Of a stretch of 64,000 nucleotides of DNA, positions 24,693-33,751 are shown one piece after another. Source of the stretch: Nocardioides sp. (lineage in GTDB: Bacteria > Actinomycetota > Actinomycetes > Propionibacteriales > Nocardioidaceae); contig NZ_JACIXG010000010.1 of assembly GCF_014360585.1 (NCBI RefSeq), positions 1-64,000 on the forward strand, in the 5' to 3' direction. The notes under the pieces are model-generated. The model did not search any database, had not been told where the DNA came from, and worked only from the letters and a program-made list of their open reading frames with translations. Each line of letters starts with the position of its first letter. Position 1 is the first letter of the stretch. The translations under genes and the position numbers were made by a program.

Positions 24693-26732
24693 ATGACCGA
24701 CGAAGCGCTCTCTCCAGAGCAGTTCAACGTCGAACTGCGCGACTGGGTCAGGCAGGTCACCGGCAAAGCCGATGGCGGCGCCGGCGTGGCCATGGCCAGG
24801 AGCACCTTCTACCGGCGTACGTCCGGCTCGAAGCTGATGCCGCTCGACGAGCTCATCCGCGTCGTGGGCGGTGCGGTGCCTCGCACTCTCGACCCGGCCC
24901 ACCAGGGCGAGTGGATCCGCAAGAACACCGGCATCTGGCAGTCGAAGTGGTGGAAGGCATACGCCTGGCGTGATCAGCACGTGGGACTGGCCGGGTCCAT
25001 GGCCTCGGGCTCCGCCTCGGCTCAACCGATGCTCGCGCTCGCAGCTGAGACGACCGAGGCGCCGGCGCCCGCCACCAGCTCCCGGCTGACCTTCCCGCGC
25101 GCACGGGTGGCGGTGCTGAGCGGGCTGACGACGGACGCGTCCACGATCCCGCTCATGGACGCGCTCGGCCGATGGCTGGAGAATCCCGAGTCCAACCTCT
25201 TCTTCCTCACCGGCCCCTCGGGCTCGGGGAAGACGATCGAGGCCAGGGAGTGGACCGCGTCGAAGGAGCAGGTGCGCTACATCAGCCTGCGCGACGGGGC
25301 GGTCGACTACGCGGACCTGGTCGACGAGGACCGTTCGCCGATCGTCATCGACGACTTCGACCTGATCTCCTCCAGCGCCGAGGAGCACGGCGTCACCCGT
25401 CCCGACCTGAGCGAGCTGCGCTCAGCGTTCGGCCGGGGTGGCCGATTCGTCGTGATCAGCAAGCGCAACCTGCAGACCGAGCGCGACGAGCTCGCCGAGC
25501 AGCTGCGCAGTCCCGCGCGCCTGGAGGATCTCGGCGTCGAGGAAGCCGTGGTCGTACGCGTCGAGCCGATCTCGCCGGTCGAGGTGCGGGCTCTCGGCGA
25601 GGAGCGCGGAGGCGATGAGCGGCTGAACAGCCTGGCCGCCGAGATGGAGCGTGGCGGAGGATTCTTCCCCGCGACGCCGCTCGTCCTCAAGCAGCTCTAC
25701 GCCTCCATCGAGGAGGGCGCGCCCGCACCCCGGACGCTGTGGGACGGCTACACCGTCCACCTCAAGCACATCTGCGGTCAGCCCTGGGACCGGAAGAGCT
25801 CGCGCATCCCCAGCAGGGTTCGTTTCCAGACCTACCGCGACATCGCCTGGGACCTGTTCACCGGGATGGACGAGCCGGGTTCGCAGGAGCAGGATCTGAT
25901 TCCGGTCCCGCGCGTCTCGGAATGGCTCTTCGCCAACCTGCAGCGTGACCTCGACATCACCAGGCAGCGTGACTTCCTGACGTACGAATGGATCGCCGAC
26001 CTGCTCGACCACCCCGAGGTCTTCGGGGTGAGCGGACGGACCAGGGACTCGGTGGAGTCGGCCGAGTTCGCTCACGAGACCTTCTACCGCTACTTCGTGG
26101 CCGAGAGCATCCGCGACCGGCTGCGCGACGGCCGCGCGATGGCGCTCGACGGTGCCCGCTTCGTCCACATGCACCTCGGCGGGATGGTGATGAGCTTCCT
26201 CAAGGCCGGGTTCCAGCCCGGAGACCTGGACGCGGTGGCCCGGCTGAGCGTGCGCGAGAGCCTGTCCTGGATGGACCGGCTGATCTGCCTCTACCTGACC
26301 GAGGAGCGCGAGGACTACGGAGAGCTCCTCGACCAGGCGCCGGAGCGCTACTGGGACGAGCTGGAGTTCGTGCTGGAGGCCTTCCAGTCGCTGTTTCTGC
26401 GCAAGGCGGCGATGTATCAGCTGGTCCTGCGCGGCCGGGTGCCGGTCGACGGCTACCTCCAGATCCTGGACCGTGAGGAGGACCCACGGACCGTCGGCCG
26501 AGAGCGCGACGCGCTCCGTGTGGACACCGACATCACCGAGGCGCTGGTCCGCAGGCTCTATCACCCGGTGCTCACGCCGGCGATTCCGATAACCGCATAT
26601 CGGCTCGGGCAAATGGGTGATATCACTTGCCTGAGCCATCTTGAAGGTCTCACTGGTCTGCCGCCCACCCACGAGGAAGTGGTGAGGACGGCGATCCAAC
26701 GGATCAAGGAGCGCCATGAGCACACTGCCTGA
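24693..26732 (+). CDS. HTH-NACHT/STAND family NTPase
   Basis: A 679-residue signal-transducing P-loop ATPase. Residues 5-95 form a helix-turn-helix-like module (ARSTFYRRTSG...PLDELIRVVGG, then WIRKNTGIWQSKWWKAY) of a type seen at the N-terminus of many actinobacterial STAND proteins. The NTPase core has Walker A GPSGSGKT (174-181), Walker B SPIVIDDFDLIS (215-226), a sensor-like RFVVISKRN strand, the ATPLVLKQL winged-helix motif (about 327-335) and the NACHT-type FAHETFYRYFVA block (459-470). The C-terminal 190 residues are helical, possibly repeat-like. There are no membrane spans. The last 17 bases overlap the SDR gene. Relatives include conflict and regulatory proteins; whether this one is defensive is unknown. 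Confidence 0.85.
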   Translation: MTDEALSPEQFNVELRDWVRQVTGKADGGAGVAMARSTFYRRTSGSKLMPLDELIRVVGGAVPRTLDPAHQGEWIRKNTGIWQSKWWKAYAWRDQHVGLAGSMASGSASAQPMLALAAETTEAPAPATSSRLTFPRARVAVLSGLTTDASTIPLMDALGRWLENPESNLFFLTGPSGSGKTIEAREWTASKEQVRYISLRDGAVDYADLVDEDRSPIVIDDFDLISSSAEEHGVTRPDLSELRSAFGRGGRFVVISKRNLQTERDELAEQLRSPARLEDLGVEEAVVVRVEPISPVEVRALGEERGGDERLNSLAAEMERGGGFFPATPLVLKQLYASIEEGAPAPRTLWDGYTVHLKHICGQPWDRKSSRIPSRVRFQTYRDIAWDLFTGMDEPGSQEQDLIPVPRVSEWLFANLQRDLDITRQRDFLTYEWIADLLDHPEVFGVSGRTRDSVESAEFAHETFYRYFVAESIRDRLRDGRAMALDGARFVHMHLGGMVMSFLKAGFQPGDLDAVARLSVRESLSWMDRLICLYLTEEREDYGELLDQAPERYWDELEFVLEAFQSLFLRKAAMYQLVLRGRVPVDGYLQILDREEDPRTVGRERDALRVDTDITEALVRRLYHPVLTPAIPITAYRLGQMGDITCLSHLEGLTGLPPTHEEVVRTAIQRIKERHEHTA

Positions 26733-27498
26733 GTCGCCGGGTGCACAGCCTCGGCCACCAGTGCTTGTCCTCGGAGCCACCGGCGACCTCGGCAGTGCCG
26801 TCGCCCGCCGACTGAGCGCCGATGGCACTCCGGTGATCGTGCACGGCTACAGCCGTACGACCGAGCTCGCCTACCTCGCCGACGAGACCGGGGCGGTTGC
26901 CCGGGTGGAGGCCGACCTGACCACCGACGACGGGGTGGACGCCCTGGCCGAGACGCTCGCCGGGTTCGACACGCTTTCGGGTCTCATCAACTGCACCGGC
27001 ATCAACCCCAGCCCCGACACGGTCGCCGAGATCGAGCGGTCCGAGTGGCAGCACACCCTCGACATCAACCTGACCTCGGTGTGGCGTACGGCCTCGCTCG
27101 CGCTCCCGAAGCTGCGGGCGGCCCGGTCCGGTGCGGTCGTCCTGGTCAGCTCGGTCTTCGGAATCCGTACGCCGTCACGACGGGCCGCCTACGGCGTCTC
27201 CAAGCACGCGCTGACCGGGCTCGCCCAGGCGATCGCGCAGGAGGAGGAGGGCGTCGTCCGGGCCAACGTCGTCGCCCCGGGGCCGATGTGGAGCGAGTCT
27301 TCCCGGCAGGTCTTCGTCAAGCACGCTCGCAAGGAGGGGGTCACGGTCGACCAGTACATCTCCTACCGGGCGGCGCGCATCCCCGGGCACCGGTTCGTCA
27401 CCGCCGACGCCGTCGCCAAGGTCTGTGTCTTCCTCGCCTCTGACGGCGCCAGTGCCATCAACGGGCAGTGTGTGGTCGCCGACGGCGGCGAGTACTGA
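26716..27498 (+). CDS. FabG-like short-chain dehydrogenase linked to the NACHT gene
   Basis: Classical SDR of 260 residues. Visible are the cofactor loop GATGDLG (about 20-26), the INCTGINPS strand in place of the usual NNAG, the active-site Ser in LVSSVFGIRT, and YGVSKHAL with catalytic Tyr and Lys. The C-terminal ASDGASAINGQCVVADGGEY is typical of FabG-type enzymes. The ATG at 26716 lies inside the NACHT gene (17-base overlap), which implies coupled translation and a linked role. Such SDRs usually act on 3-oxoacyl or sugar substrates; here the substrate is unknown. A hairpin at 27521-27571 follows the gene. Confidence 0.88.
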   Translation: MSTLPESPGAQPRPPVLVLGATGDLGSAVARRLSADGTPVIVHGYSRTTELAYLADETGAVARVEADLTTDDGVDALAETLAGFDTLSGLINCTGINPSPDTVAEIERSEWQHTLDINLTSVWRTASLALPKLRAARSGAVVLVSSVFGIRTPSRRAAYGVSKHALTGLAQAIAQEEEGVVRANVVAPGPMWSESSRQVFVKHARKEGVTVDQYISYRAARIPGHRFVTADAVAKVCVFLASDGASAINGQCVVADGGEY

Positions 27499-27520
27499 GG
27501 GCCGATCATCGACGAGCCGT

Positions 27521-27571
27521 CGCGACCCGCAGCCTGCAGCTCACGCGAGTTGCGGCTGATCCTGGGTCGCG
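27521..27571 (+). terminator. long hairpin after the NACHT-SDR pair
   Basis: CGCGACCC (27521-27528) and GGGTCGCG (27564-27571) are exact inverted copies, with inner AGCC/GGCT pairing between them. A second small stem, TAGGC-ttc-GCCTA, is at 27577-27589. There is no clean T-run, so a terminator function is likely but not certain. Confidence 0.45.
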
Positions 27572-27634
27572 CTGCTTAGGCTTCGCCTAGCGCCTCCACA
27601 TGTCTCTTGTTCCCTCCTCAGACTGGCGACAACA

Positions 27635-28294
27635 GTGACCAATCTCTGGCTTGCCATCGATCACGCGAACGATGCGCTGTTCCGCACCCCGGACTCCTCC
27701 GACATCAGGTCCGAGCTCCTCGATCTAGTGGCCCACACCCCTGGCTGGGGCATCGTCGTGCGTCCTGAGCAGGGGCACGGCGACGTACGCCCGGAGCTCG
27801 CCTGCGCCGGGCTCCCGGACATCGGCACCGTCGACGAGCTCATCGTCCCCGAGAGGTCGACCGACGCCGTCAAGGTCGGCTTCGAGGACCACCAGGCGGG
27901 CTGCGCGCCGATCGCGCAGGCCTTGCTCGAACGCCTTCCGGGCTATGACCGGGTCTTCCTCGAACCCTACTGCGCGAGCCCGGGCTGTTTCGACGATCTG
28001 GCCGCGCTCGCCGAGCGCTCGGGAGAGGGCGGCATCGTGCTCAAGCTCAAGGTCAACGACGAGGGCATCGCGGCCATCGAGCGCGCCGACATCGGGAGAG
28101 CACCCTGGGTCGCGCGGTCGGACGGGATGAGCTGGGACGACTTCAACGGACGTCTGCCGCACGTCCGATCGCTCGGTGCCGGCGGCGTGATGGTGGGCCG
28201 GGCGGTGTGGGGCGACACGGGCGCGGCCGGTGAGGACGTACTGCTCAAGACCGTCCGCGAGCGGATGCACACGATCGAGCGCATCTTTGCCTGA
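27635..28294 (+). CDS. LacD-like TIM-barrel (aldolase-family) protein
   Basis: The 219-residue product resembles the class I tagatose-1,6-bisphosphate/sulfofructose-phosphate aldolase group. Matching blocks are AVKVGFEDHQAG, EGGIVLKLKVNDEG, PWVARSDGMSWDDFNGRL and RSLGAGGVMVGRAVWGD, the last being the usual GASGFLAGRAVW end of LacD-like barrels. It is shorter than LacD (about 320), lacking much of the N-terminal half, so it may be a divergent or minimal barrel. A Schiff-base Lys candidate lies in VLKLKVN. The GTG at 27635 has no evident ribosome-binding site. It follows the NACHT-SDR pair by 136 bases, but may be a separate unit. Confidence 0.65.
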   Translation: MTNLWLAIDHANDALFRTPDSSDIRSELLDLVAHTPGWGIVVRPEQGHGDVRPELACAGLPDIGTVDELIVPERSTDAVKVGFEDHQAGCAPIAQALLERLPGYDRVFLEPYCASPGCFDDLAALAERSGEGGIVLKLKVNDEGIAAIERADIGRAPWVARSDGMSWDDFNGRLPHVRSLGAGGVMVGRAVWGDTGAAGEDVLLKTVRERMHTIERIFA

Positions 28295-28350
28295 TCCGGT
28301 CTGCGAGCCGAGGCGCGACGTACAACCAGATTGGCTCTAGGCTCGATGAC

Positions 28351-29196
28351 ATGCTGACGACGCGCCAGGGGATCCGCCCGCTGCATGCGGGGGATCTGAG
28401 TGCGTTCCTGGAGCTGACCGGTCAGGACCCGGTGGTCAACGTGTTCGCCGAATACCGGGCGCGCACCACCAACCTCGAGCCGCGTTGGCTCGGCGGGGAG
28501 ATCTGGGGGCGCTGGGACGGTGGCGACCTGGTCGCGGCCTGCCATGTCGGCGCCAACCTGGTCCCGATCCAGGCCACCCAGGAGGATGCGTACGCCTTCG
28601 GTGAGCGGGCCCGCAACCGCGTACGCACCGTTTCCACGATCGTCGGGCGGCAGCCCGCGGTGCGCTCGCTGTGGAGCGCGATCGGTGACTCCTGGGGGAC
28701 ACCGCGCGACGAGCGCTGGGAGCAGCCTCACCTCGAGCAGCAGCTGCAGAGCCTGGTCGAGCCGGACCCGTTCGTACGCCGCACGGTCCGCGCCGACATG
28801 GAGGTCCTCTATCCGGCGTGCGTGGCGATGTACACCGAGGAGGTCGGGATCTCGCCCGAGACCGGCGGTGGCCGCGACCTCTACCGCGCCCGGGTGCTCC
28901 AGCTGATCTCGCGTGGCTGGTCCTTCGCACGGATCGAGGACGGCGAGGTCGTCTTCAAGGCAGAGGTCGCCTGCGCGACGCCCGGCGCCGCCCAGATCCA
29001 GGGGGTCTGGGTGCCCGCGCACCGACGCGGCGAGGGCCTGGCCGCCCGCGGGATGGCCGCGGTCTGCGACATCGTCCGCCGCGAGATCGCCCCTCGTATC
29101 TCCCTCTACGTCAACGAGTGGAACGCCCCCGCCCGCCGCGCCTACGAGCGGGCCGGCTTCCTCGAGACGGCCCGCTTCTCCACCATCATGTTCTGA
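28351..29196 (+). CDS. DUF4081-GNAT acetyltransferase
   Basis: Two-domain protein of 281 residues, similar to mycobacterial Rv2867c. The N-terminal DUF4081 region covers about residues 1-130, and the C-terminal GNAT fold has the acetyl-CoA loop VWVPAHRRGEGLAARGMAAV (motif A, RxxGxG-like RRGEGLA) and the NEWNAPARRAYERAGF block. In many actinobacteria the gene lies directly after ispG; here it is 4.65 kb away, with the NACHT cluster between them. The acetylated substrate is unknown. The stop codon lies inside the first unit of a 16-base tandem repeat. Confidence 0.88.
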   Translation: MLTTRQGIRPLHAGDLSAFLELTGQDPVVNVFAEYRARTTNLEPRWLGGEIWGRWDGGDLVAACHVGANLVPIQATQEDAYAFGERARNRVRTVSTIVGRQPAVRSLWSAIGDSWGTPRDERWEQPHLEQQLQSLVEPDPFVRRTVRADMEVLYPACVAMYTEEVGISPETGGGRDLYRARVLQLISRGWSFARIEDGEVVFKAEVACATPGAAQIQGVWVPAHRRGEGLAARGMAAVCDIVRREIAPRISLYVNEWNAPARRAYERAGFLETARFSTIMF

Positions 29197-29242
29197 TCTG
29201 GCGATGTTCTGATCTGGCGATGTCCTGATCTGGCTGTGTTCT
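29188..29242. repeat. 16-base tandem repeat spanning a stop codon
   Basis: ATGTTCTGATCTGGCG is present at 29188, 29204 and (with changes) 29220, followed by a partial GTGTTCT. The first copy encodes the final Met-Phe-stop of the GNAT protein. The array ends at the stop of the convergent exported-protein gene. Confidence 0.9.
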
Positions 29243-30248
29243 AGGAGTACGCGCGCCAGGCTCGCTCGCAGTCAGCGGCCTCGCAGCGTACGAGCCAGGG
29301 CGTGCCGCTGTTCGGGTGGGACCGCATCAGGATCCGGGTGTTGGTCTCCCAGGCGTACGCCCACAGCCCGTTCGGGTTGCGGTAGGTGGTCAGCAGGGTG
29401 CCGCGGAGACTGCGGCGGCGGACCACGTCGGCATGGTTCTGGTGCTCGATCGCGTTGGTCGCGAAGCGGGCGCCGTCGGGTGAGAACGACGCGACGGCCT
29501 CCGAGCACCCGCGCCAGAGCGTCGTGGCGGGCGCGGTGACGGTCGAGACCACCGAGCAGGCGTCGATCCGCGACGGGTCCTTGGTGTAGGTCGCCAGCCG
29601 GTTGGTGGCGAAGCTGCCTGCGTACGCCGCCCGGGAGGCGATCGTCTTGACCGTGCCGGCCTTCCAGTCCCACACCAGCGTGCGCGGGGTGCTGTAGCCG
29701 CCCAGGAGCACGCGGGTGCCGCTCACGTCGATCGGATCGGGCCTGGTGGATCCCCTGAAGGTGTGCCGGGCGACGACCGCGCCGGTGGTGGCGCTGCGTA
29801 CCTGGGCCTGGATCCCACCGCTGCTCAGCGTCGCCGTGTTGAGCAGGTGGCGGCCGTCGGCCGACATCCTGGCCTTGTCCGCGTAGTACATGTCGGTGAG
29901 CGACCTCTGCGCGACATCGAGCTGCACCCGGATGATCCGGTCGATGTTGCGGTTGCGGACCCGCAGCACGAACCCGCTCCCTGAGCGGCCCAGAAGGGTG
30001 AACTCGTCGAGGTCGTCGCCGACGAGGGCGACCGGTGTCTTCATGCCGGTCGCCGGGTCGACCACCGAGACCGACGCGGACGACGGACGGTGCAGGTAGG
30101 GAACCGTCGGGCTCTCGCCGATGGGCAGCGGAAGGGGACGTACGTCGACGGTCGGAGCCGCCGCAGAAGCCGGTGTCGTCAGTGAGACCGGGAGCATGAG
30201 AGCAACGAGGATGGCCGTGGCCAGTGCCGGGATTCGGATACGTCTCAT
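29241..30248 (-). CDS. exported beta-propeller-like protein
   Basis: Function not recognised. A Sec signal peptide is clear: MRRIRIPALATAILVALMLP, then SLTTPASA before AAPTVDV, with cleavage about residue 31. The mature 300 residues contain repeated beta-rich blocks with WDW and SPDGARFA/SADGRHLL motifs, as in WD40/TolB-like propeller repeats, and two Cys pairs (DACSV..RGCSE; VRCEAADCERAW) that may form disulfides outside the membrane. ATG 30248 places the signal peptide at the N-terminus. It is divergent from proS. Confidence 0.75.
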   Translation of the reverse strand: MRRIRIPALATAILVALMLPVSLTTPASAAAPTVDVRPLPLPIGESPTVPYLHRPSSASVSVVDPATGMKTPVALVGDDLDEFTLLGRSGSGFVLRVRNRNIDRIIRVQLDVAQRSLTDMYYADKARMSADGRHLLNTATLSSGGIQAQVRSATTGAVVARHTFRGSTRPDPIDVSGTRVLLGGYSTPRTLVWDWKAGTVKTIASRAAYAGSFATNRLATYTKDPSRIDACSVVSTVTAPATTLWRGCSEAVASFSPDGARFATNAIEHQNHADVVRRRSLRGTLLTTYRNPNGLWAYAWETNTRILMRSHPNSGTPWLVRCEAADCERAWRAYS

Positions 30249-30337
30249 GCAGGTATGACGCGTGCAGGTGAGGGGCGGTTGCAACACGCTCCCAACCGGT
30301 TCGCGGGAGCGGTCCGGTGCGCCGTACGCTTGCCCGC

Positions 30338-32098
30338 ATGATCGCCCGTATGTCGACCCTGTTCGTGCGGACTCTTCGTGAGAGTCCCGCGGACGCCGAG
30401 GTCGCGAGCCACAAGCTGCTTGTCCGTGCCGGCTACATCCGCCGCGCCGCTCCGGGGATCTACTCCTGGCTGCCGCTGGGGCTGCGCGTGCTCGGCAAGG
30501 TCGAGGGGATCATCCGCGAGGAGATGGCCGCGATCGGGTCCCAGGAGGTGCACTTCCCCGCGCTGCTGCCGCGCGAGCCCTACGAGGCGAGCGGCCGCTG
30601 GACGGAGTACGGCGACGGCATCTTCCGGCTCCAGGACCGCAAGGGAGCCGACTACCTGCTCGGCCCCACGCACGAGGAGATGTTCACGCTCCTGGTCAAG
30701 GATCTCTACGGCTCCTACAAGGACCTGCCGCTGGCGATCTACCAGATCCAGACGAAGTACCGCGACGAGGCGCGCCCCCGCGCGGGGCTGCTGCGCGGGC
30801 GCGAGTTCATCATGAAGGACTCCTACTCCTTCGACTACACCGACGAGGGTCTCGAGGCCGCCTACCAGGCCCACCGTGCGGCGTACGTCAAGGTCTTCGA
30901 CCGCCTCGGGTTCGAGTACGTCATCGTCAAGGCGACCTCCGGTGCGATGGGCGGCTCGGCCTCCGAGGAGTTCCTGGCCGTCTCCGAGGCCGGCGAGGAC
31001 ACCTTCGTCCGCTCGCCCGGTGGCTACGCCGCCAACGTCGAGGCGGTCACGACCTTGGCCCCCGAGCCGATCTCCTACGAGGGCGTGCCCGCCGCCCACG
31101 CCGAGGACACCCCCGACACCCCGACGATCCAGACGCTGGTGGACCACCTCAACGAGGCGTACCCGCGCGAGGACCGTCCCTGGGAGGCCGGCGACACGCT
31201 GAAGAACGTGCTGCTGACGCTGCGCCACCCCGACGGGACGGTCGAGCCGCTCGCCGTCGGCGTGCCCGGCGACCGCGACGTCGACATCAAGCGCCTCGAG
31301 GGGCAGCTGGAGCCGATCGAGGTCGAGCCCATGGACGACGTGGAGCTCAAGAAGCACCCCGAGCTGGTCAAGGGCTACATCGGCCCTCAGGCGCTGGGGG
31401 AGTCCTCGGCTTCGGGGATCCGCTACCTGGTCGACCCGCGCGTGGTCACCGGCACCCGCTGGGTCACCGGCGCCAACGTCGAGGGCAAGCACGTCATCGA
31501 TCTGGTCGCCGGCCGCGACTTCACCCCCGACGGCACCATCGAGGCCGCCGAGGTGCGTGAGGGCGACCCCGCTCCTGACGGCTCCGGCCCGCTGACGCTG
31601 GCCCGCGGCATCGAGATGGGCCACGTCTTCCAGCTGGGCCGCAAGTACGCCGACGCGCTCGGGCTGCAGGTCCTCGACGAGAACGGCAAGCTCGTCACGG
31701 TCACCATGGGCTCCTACGGCATCGGTGTCACCCGTGCCGTGGCCGCCGTCGCCGAGGGCACCCTCGACGACATCGGTCTGGCCTGGCCCCGCAACGTCGC
31801 TCCGTACGACATCCACCTCGTCGCCACCGGCAAGGACGCCGCGATCTTCGAGGCCGCTTCGATGCTCGCCGGTGAGCTCGAGGCCGCCGGCATCGATGTG
31901 CTCTACGACGACCGCCCCAAGGTCTCGCCCGGTGTGAAGTTCAAGGACGCCGAGCTCATCGGCGTCCCGACCATCGTCACCGTCGGCAAGGGCCTGGTCG
32001 AGGGCAAGATCGAGGTCAAGGACCGTAAGAGCGGCGAGAGGACCGAGGTCGCTCTCGACGACGTGGTCGCTCACCTGACCGAGGTCGTCCGCGGCTGA
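30338..32098 (+). CDS. proS: prolyl-tRNA synthetase
   Basis: Class II aminoacyl-tRNA synthetase charging tRNA-Pro, bacterial-type with an inserted editing domain. The opening [20 protein letters not shown] and [20 protein letters not shown] are canonical. Motif 2 is in [31 protein letters not shown], and motif 3 near [17 protein letters not shown]. The insertion domain (about 225-390) carries [12 protein letters not shown] and GVPGDRDVD. The C-terminal anticodon domain starts at [13 protein letters not shown]. The length of 586 residues is normal. The start is ATG 30338 or 30350 in the same frame. Confidence 0.97.
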   Translation: MIARMSTLFVRTLRESPADAEVASHKLLVRAGYIRRAAPGIYSWLPLGLRVLGKVEGIIREEMAAIGSQEVHFPALLPREPYEASGRWTEYGDGIFRLQDRKGADYLLGPTHEEMFTLLVKDLYGSYKDLPLAIYQIQTKYRDEARPRAGLLRGREFIMKDSYSFDYTDEGLEAAYQAHRAAYVKVFDRLGFEYVIVKATSGAMGGSASEEFLAVSEAGEDTFVRSPGGYAANVEAVTTLAPEPISYEGVPAAHAEDTPDTPTIQTLVDHLNEAYPREDRPWEAGDTLKNVLLTLRHPDGTVEPLAVGVPGDRDVDIKRLEGQLEPIEVEPMDDVELKKHPELVKGYIGPQALGESSASGIRYLVDPRVVTGTRWVTGANVEGKHVIDLVAGRDFTPDGTIEAAEVREGDPAPDGSGPLTLARGIEMGHVFQLGRKYADALGLQVLDENGKLVTVTMGSYGIGVTRAVAAVAEGTLDDIGLAWPRNVAPYDIHLVATGKDAAIFEAASMLAGELEAAGIDVLYDDRPKVSPGVKFKDAELIGVPTIVTVGKGLVEGKIEVKDRKSGERTEVALDDVVAHLTEVVRG

Positions 32099-32105
32099 CC
32101 CACCC

Positions 32106-32213
32106 CGCCGAATCGGTAGCTCTGGCGGGCCGAATCTGTAGTTGTGGGCGATGAAACTAGAGTTTCGTCGCCCACAAGTACGTTCTCGGCCCGCCATTTC
32201 TACCGACTCGGCG
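32106..32213. repeat. triple nested inverted repeat between proS and CoA-transferase
   Basis: Three concentric arm pairs: CGCCGAATCGGTAG / CTACCGACTCGGCG (32106-32119, 32200-32213, one mismatch); GGCGGGCCGA / TCGGCCCGCC (32124-32133, 32186-32195); and TTGTGGGCGA-t-GAAACT / AGTTTC-g-TCGCCCACAA (32142-32158, 32161-32177). The 108-base unit could fold as one long cruciform, and it follows the proS stop by 8 bases. Confidence 0.85.
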
Positions 32214-32239
32214 ATCGGGGGTGAGGCAAGATCGATCCC

Positions 32240-33751
32240 ATGACGGGGCTCAGGGTTCTTGACCGTACGCTCGCCGGGCGGGTGATGAGCGCCGCGGAGG
32301 CGGCCGAGCAGATCGGCCCGGGGGAGACCGTGGGGTTCTCGGGATTCACCGGGGCCGGGCATCCGAAGGCGGTGCCGGCGGCGCTGGCGCGACGTGTGCG
32401 GGCGGCTCATGAGCGTGGCGAGGAGTTCCGGGTCCAGGCGTGGACCGGCGCCTCGACGGCGCCCGACCTCGACGGCGTCCTCGCTGAGGCGCACGGGCTC
32501 TCCAAGCGGCTGCCCTACAACGGCGACCCGCTGCTACGCCGGCAGATCAACTCGGGGGAGGTCGAGTACGTCGACGTACATCTGTCCCACGTCGCCCAGC
32601 ACAGCTGGTTCGGCTTCTACGGCGACCTCGACGTCGCCGTCGTCGAGGTGGCGGCGATCCTCCACAACGGGCTGCTCGTCCCCTCCTCGAGCGTGGGGAA
32701 CAACAAGACCTGGCTGGAGAACGCCGACAAGGTGATCCTCGAGGTCAACAGCTGGCAGCCGCGAGGGTTCGAGGGCTTCCACGACATCTACTACGGCACC
32801 CGCCTGCCGCCCCAGCGGGCGCCGATCCAGCTGACCACGCCGATGCAGCGGATCGGCGACCCCTACCTCCGGGTCGACCCGGCGAAGGTGGTCGCCGTCG
32901 TCGAGACCGACCAGCCCGACCGCAACACACCGCTTCGTCCGGTCGACGACGACAGCCGCGCGATGGCGGACCTCCTCGTGGACTTCCTCCGGCACGAGGT
33001 ACGCAACGACCGGCTGCACCGGAGCCTGCTGCCGCTCCAGGCCGGCGTCGGCAACGTCGCCAACGCGGTCCTGGCCGGCCTCCAGGAGAGCGAGTTCGAG
33101 CACCTGACGGCCTATACCGAGACGATCCAGGACGGCCTCCTCGACCTCCTCGACTCGGGCAAGCTGATCGGCGTCTCGTCGACGTCCTTCGGGCTCTCCG
33201 AGGAGGGTGCCCGGCGGTTCAACGACGACATCCACCACTACAAGGGCCGGATCCTGCTGCGACCGCAGGAGATCTCGAACCATCCTGAGGTCGTGCGGCG
33301 GCTGGGTCTGATCGCGATCAACGGCATGGTCGAGGCCGACATCTACGGCAACGTGAACTCCACCCACGTCGCCGGCTCCTCGATCGTCAACGGCATCGGC
33401 GGCTCGGGTGACTTCGCCCGCAACGCGTATCTCAACTTCTTCGTCTCCGCCTCGACCGCCAAGAACGGCGCGATCTCCTCGATCGTGCCCTTCGTCAGCC
33501 ACGTCGACCACACCGAGCACGACGTGCAGGTCGTGATCACCGAGCAGGGACTGGCAGACCTGCGCGGACTCTCGCCGCGGGCACGGGCGCGGAAGATCAT
33601 CGACCGCTGCGCGCACCCCGACTACCGCGACCGGCTCGCCGACTACTTCGAGCGCGCCCAGCGCGGGCGTCCCGATGCCATGCACACGCCGCACCTGCTC
33701 GGTGAGGCGCTCTCCTGGCACCGCTCCTACGTGGAGACCGGACACATGTGA
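32240..33751 (+). CDS. succinyl-CoA:acetate CoA-transferase / acetyl-CoA hydrolase family
   Basis: CoA-transferase of 503 residues, AarC/Cat1 type, which would move CoA between succinyl-CoA and acetate. The active-site Glu is E294 in TAYTETIQDGLLDLL, the same position as the catalytic Glu of AarC. Other blocks are GFSGFTGAGHPKAVP near the N-terminus, VPSSSVGNNKTWLE and NGIGGSGDFARNAYL, with DHTEHDVQVVITEQGLADLRGLSP at the C-terminus. ATG 32240 is preceded by GGGGGTGAGG. Possible roles are acetate assimilation or a modified TCA cycle. Downstream is a structured gap with TTGCAA motifs. Confidence 0.92.
   Translation: MTGLRVLDRTLAGRVMSAAEAAEQIGPGETVGFSGFTGAGHPKAVPAALARRVRAAHERGEEFRVQAWTGASTAPDLDGVLAEAHGLSKRLPYNGDPLLRRQINSGEVEYVDVHLSHVAQHSWFGFYGDLDVAVVEVAAILHNGLLVPSSSVGNNKTWLENADKVILEVNSWQPRGFEGFHDIYYGTRLPPQRAPIQLTTPMQRIGDPYLRVDPAKVVAVVETDQPDRNTPLRPVDDDSRAMADLLVDFLRHEVRNDRLHRSLLPLQAGVGNVANAVLAGLQESEFEHLTAYTETIQDGLLDLLDSGKLIGVSSTSFGLSEEGARRFNDDIHHYKGRILLRPQEISNHPEVVRRLGLIAINGMVEADIYGNVNSTHVAGSSIVNGIGGSGDFARNAYLNFFVSASTAKNGAISSIVPFVSHVDHTEHDVQVVITEQGLADLRGLSPRARARKIIDRCAHPDYRDRLADYFERAQRGRPDAMHTPHLLGEALSWHRSYVETGHM

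Noticed and set aside
30245..32494. Long minus-strand frame opposite proS
   Set aside because: It is a shadow of the proS frame with low-complexity Leu/Val/Asp/Gly composition and no family motif.
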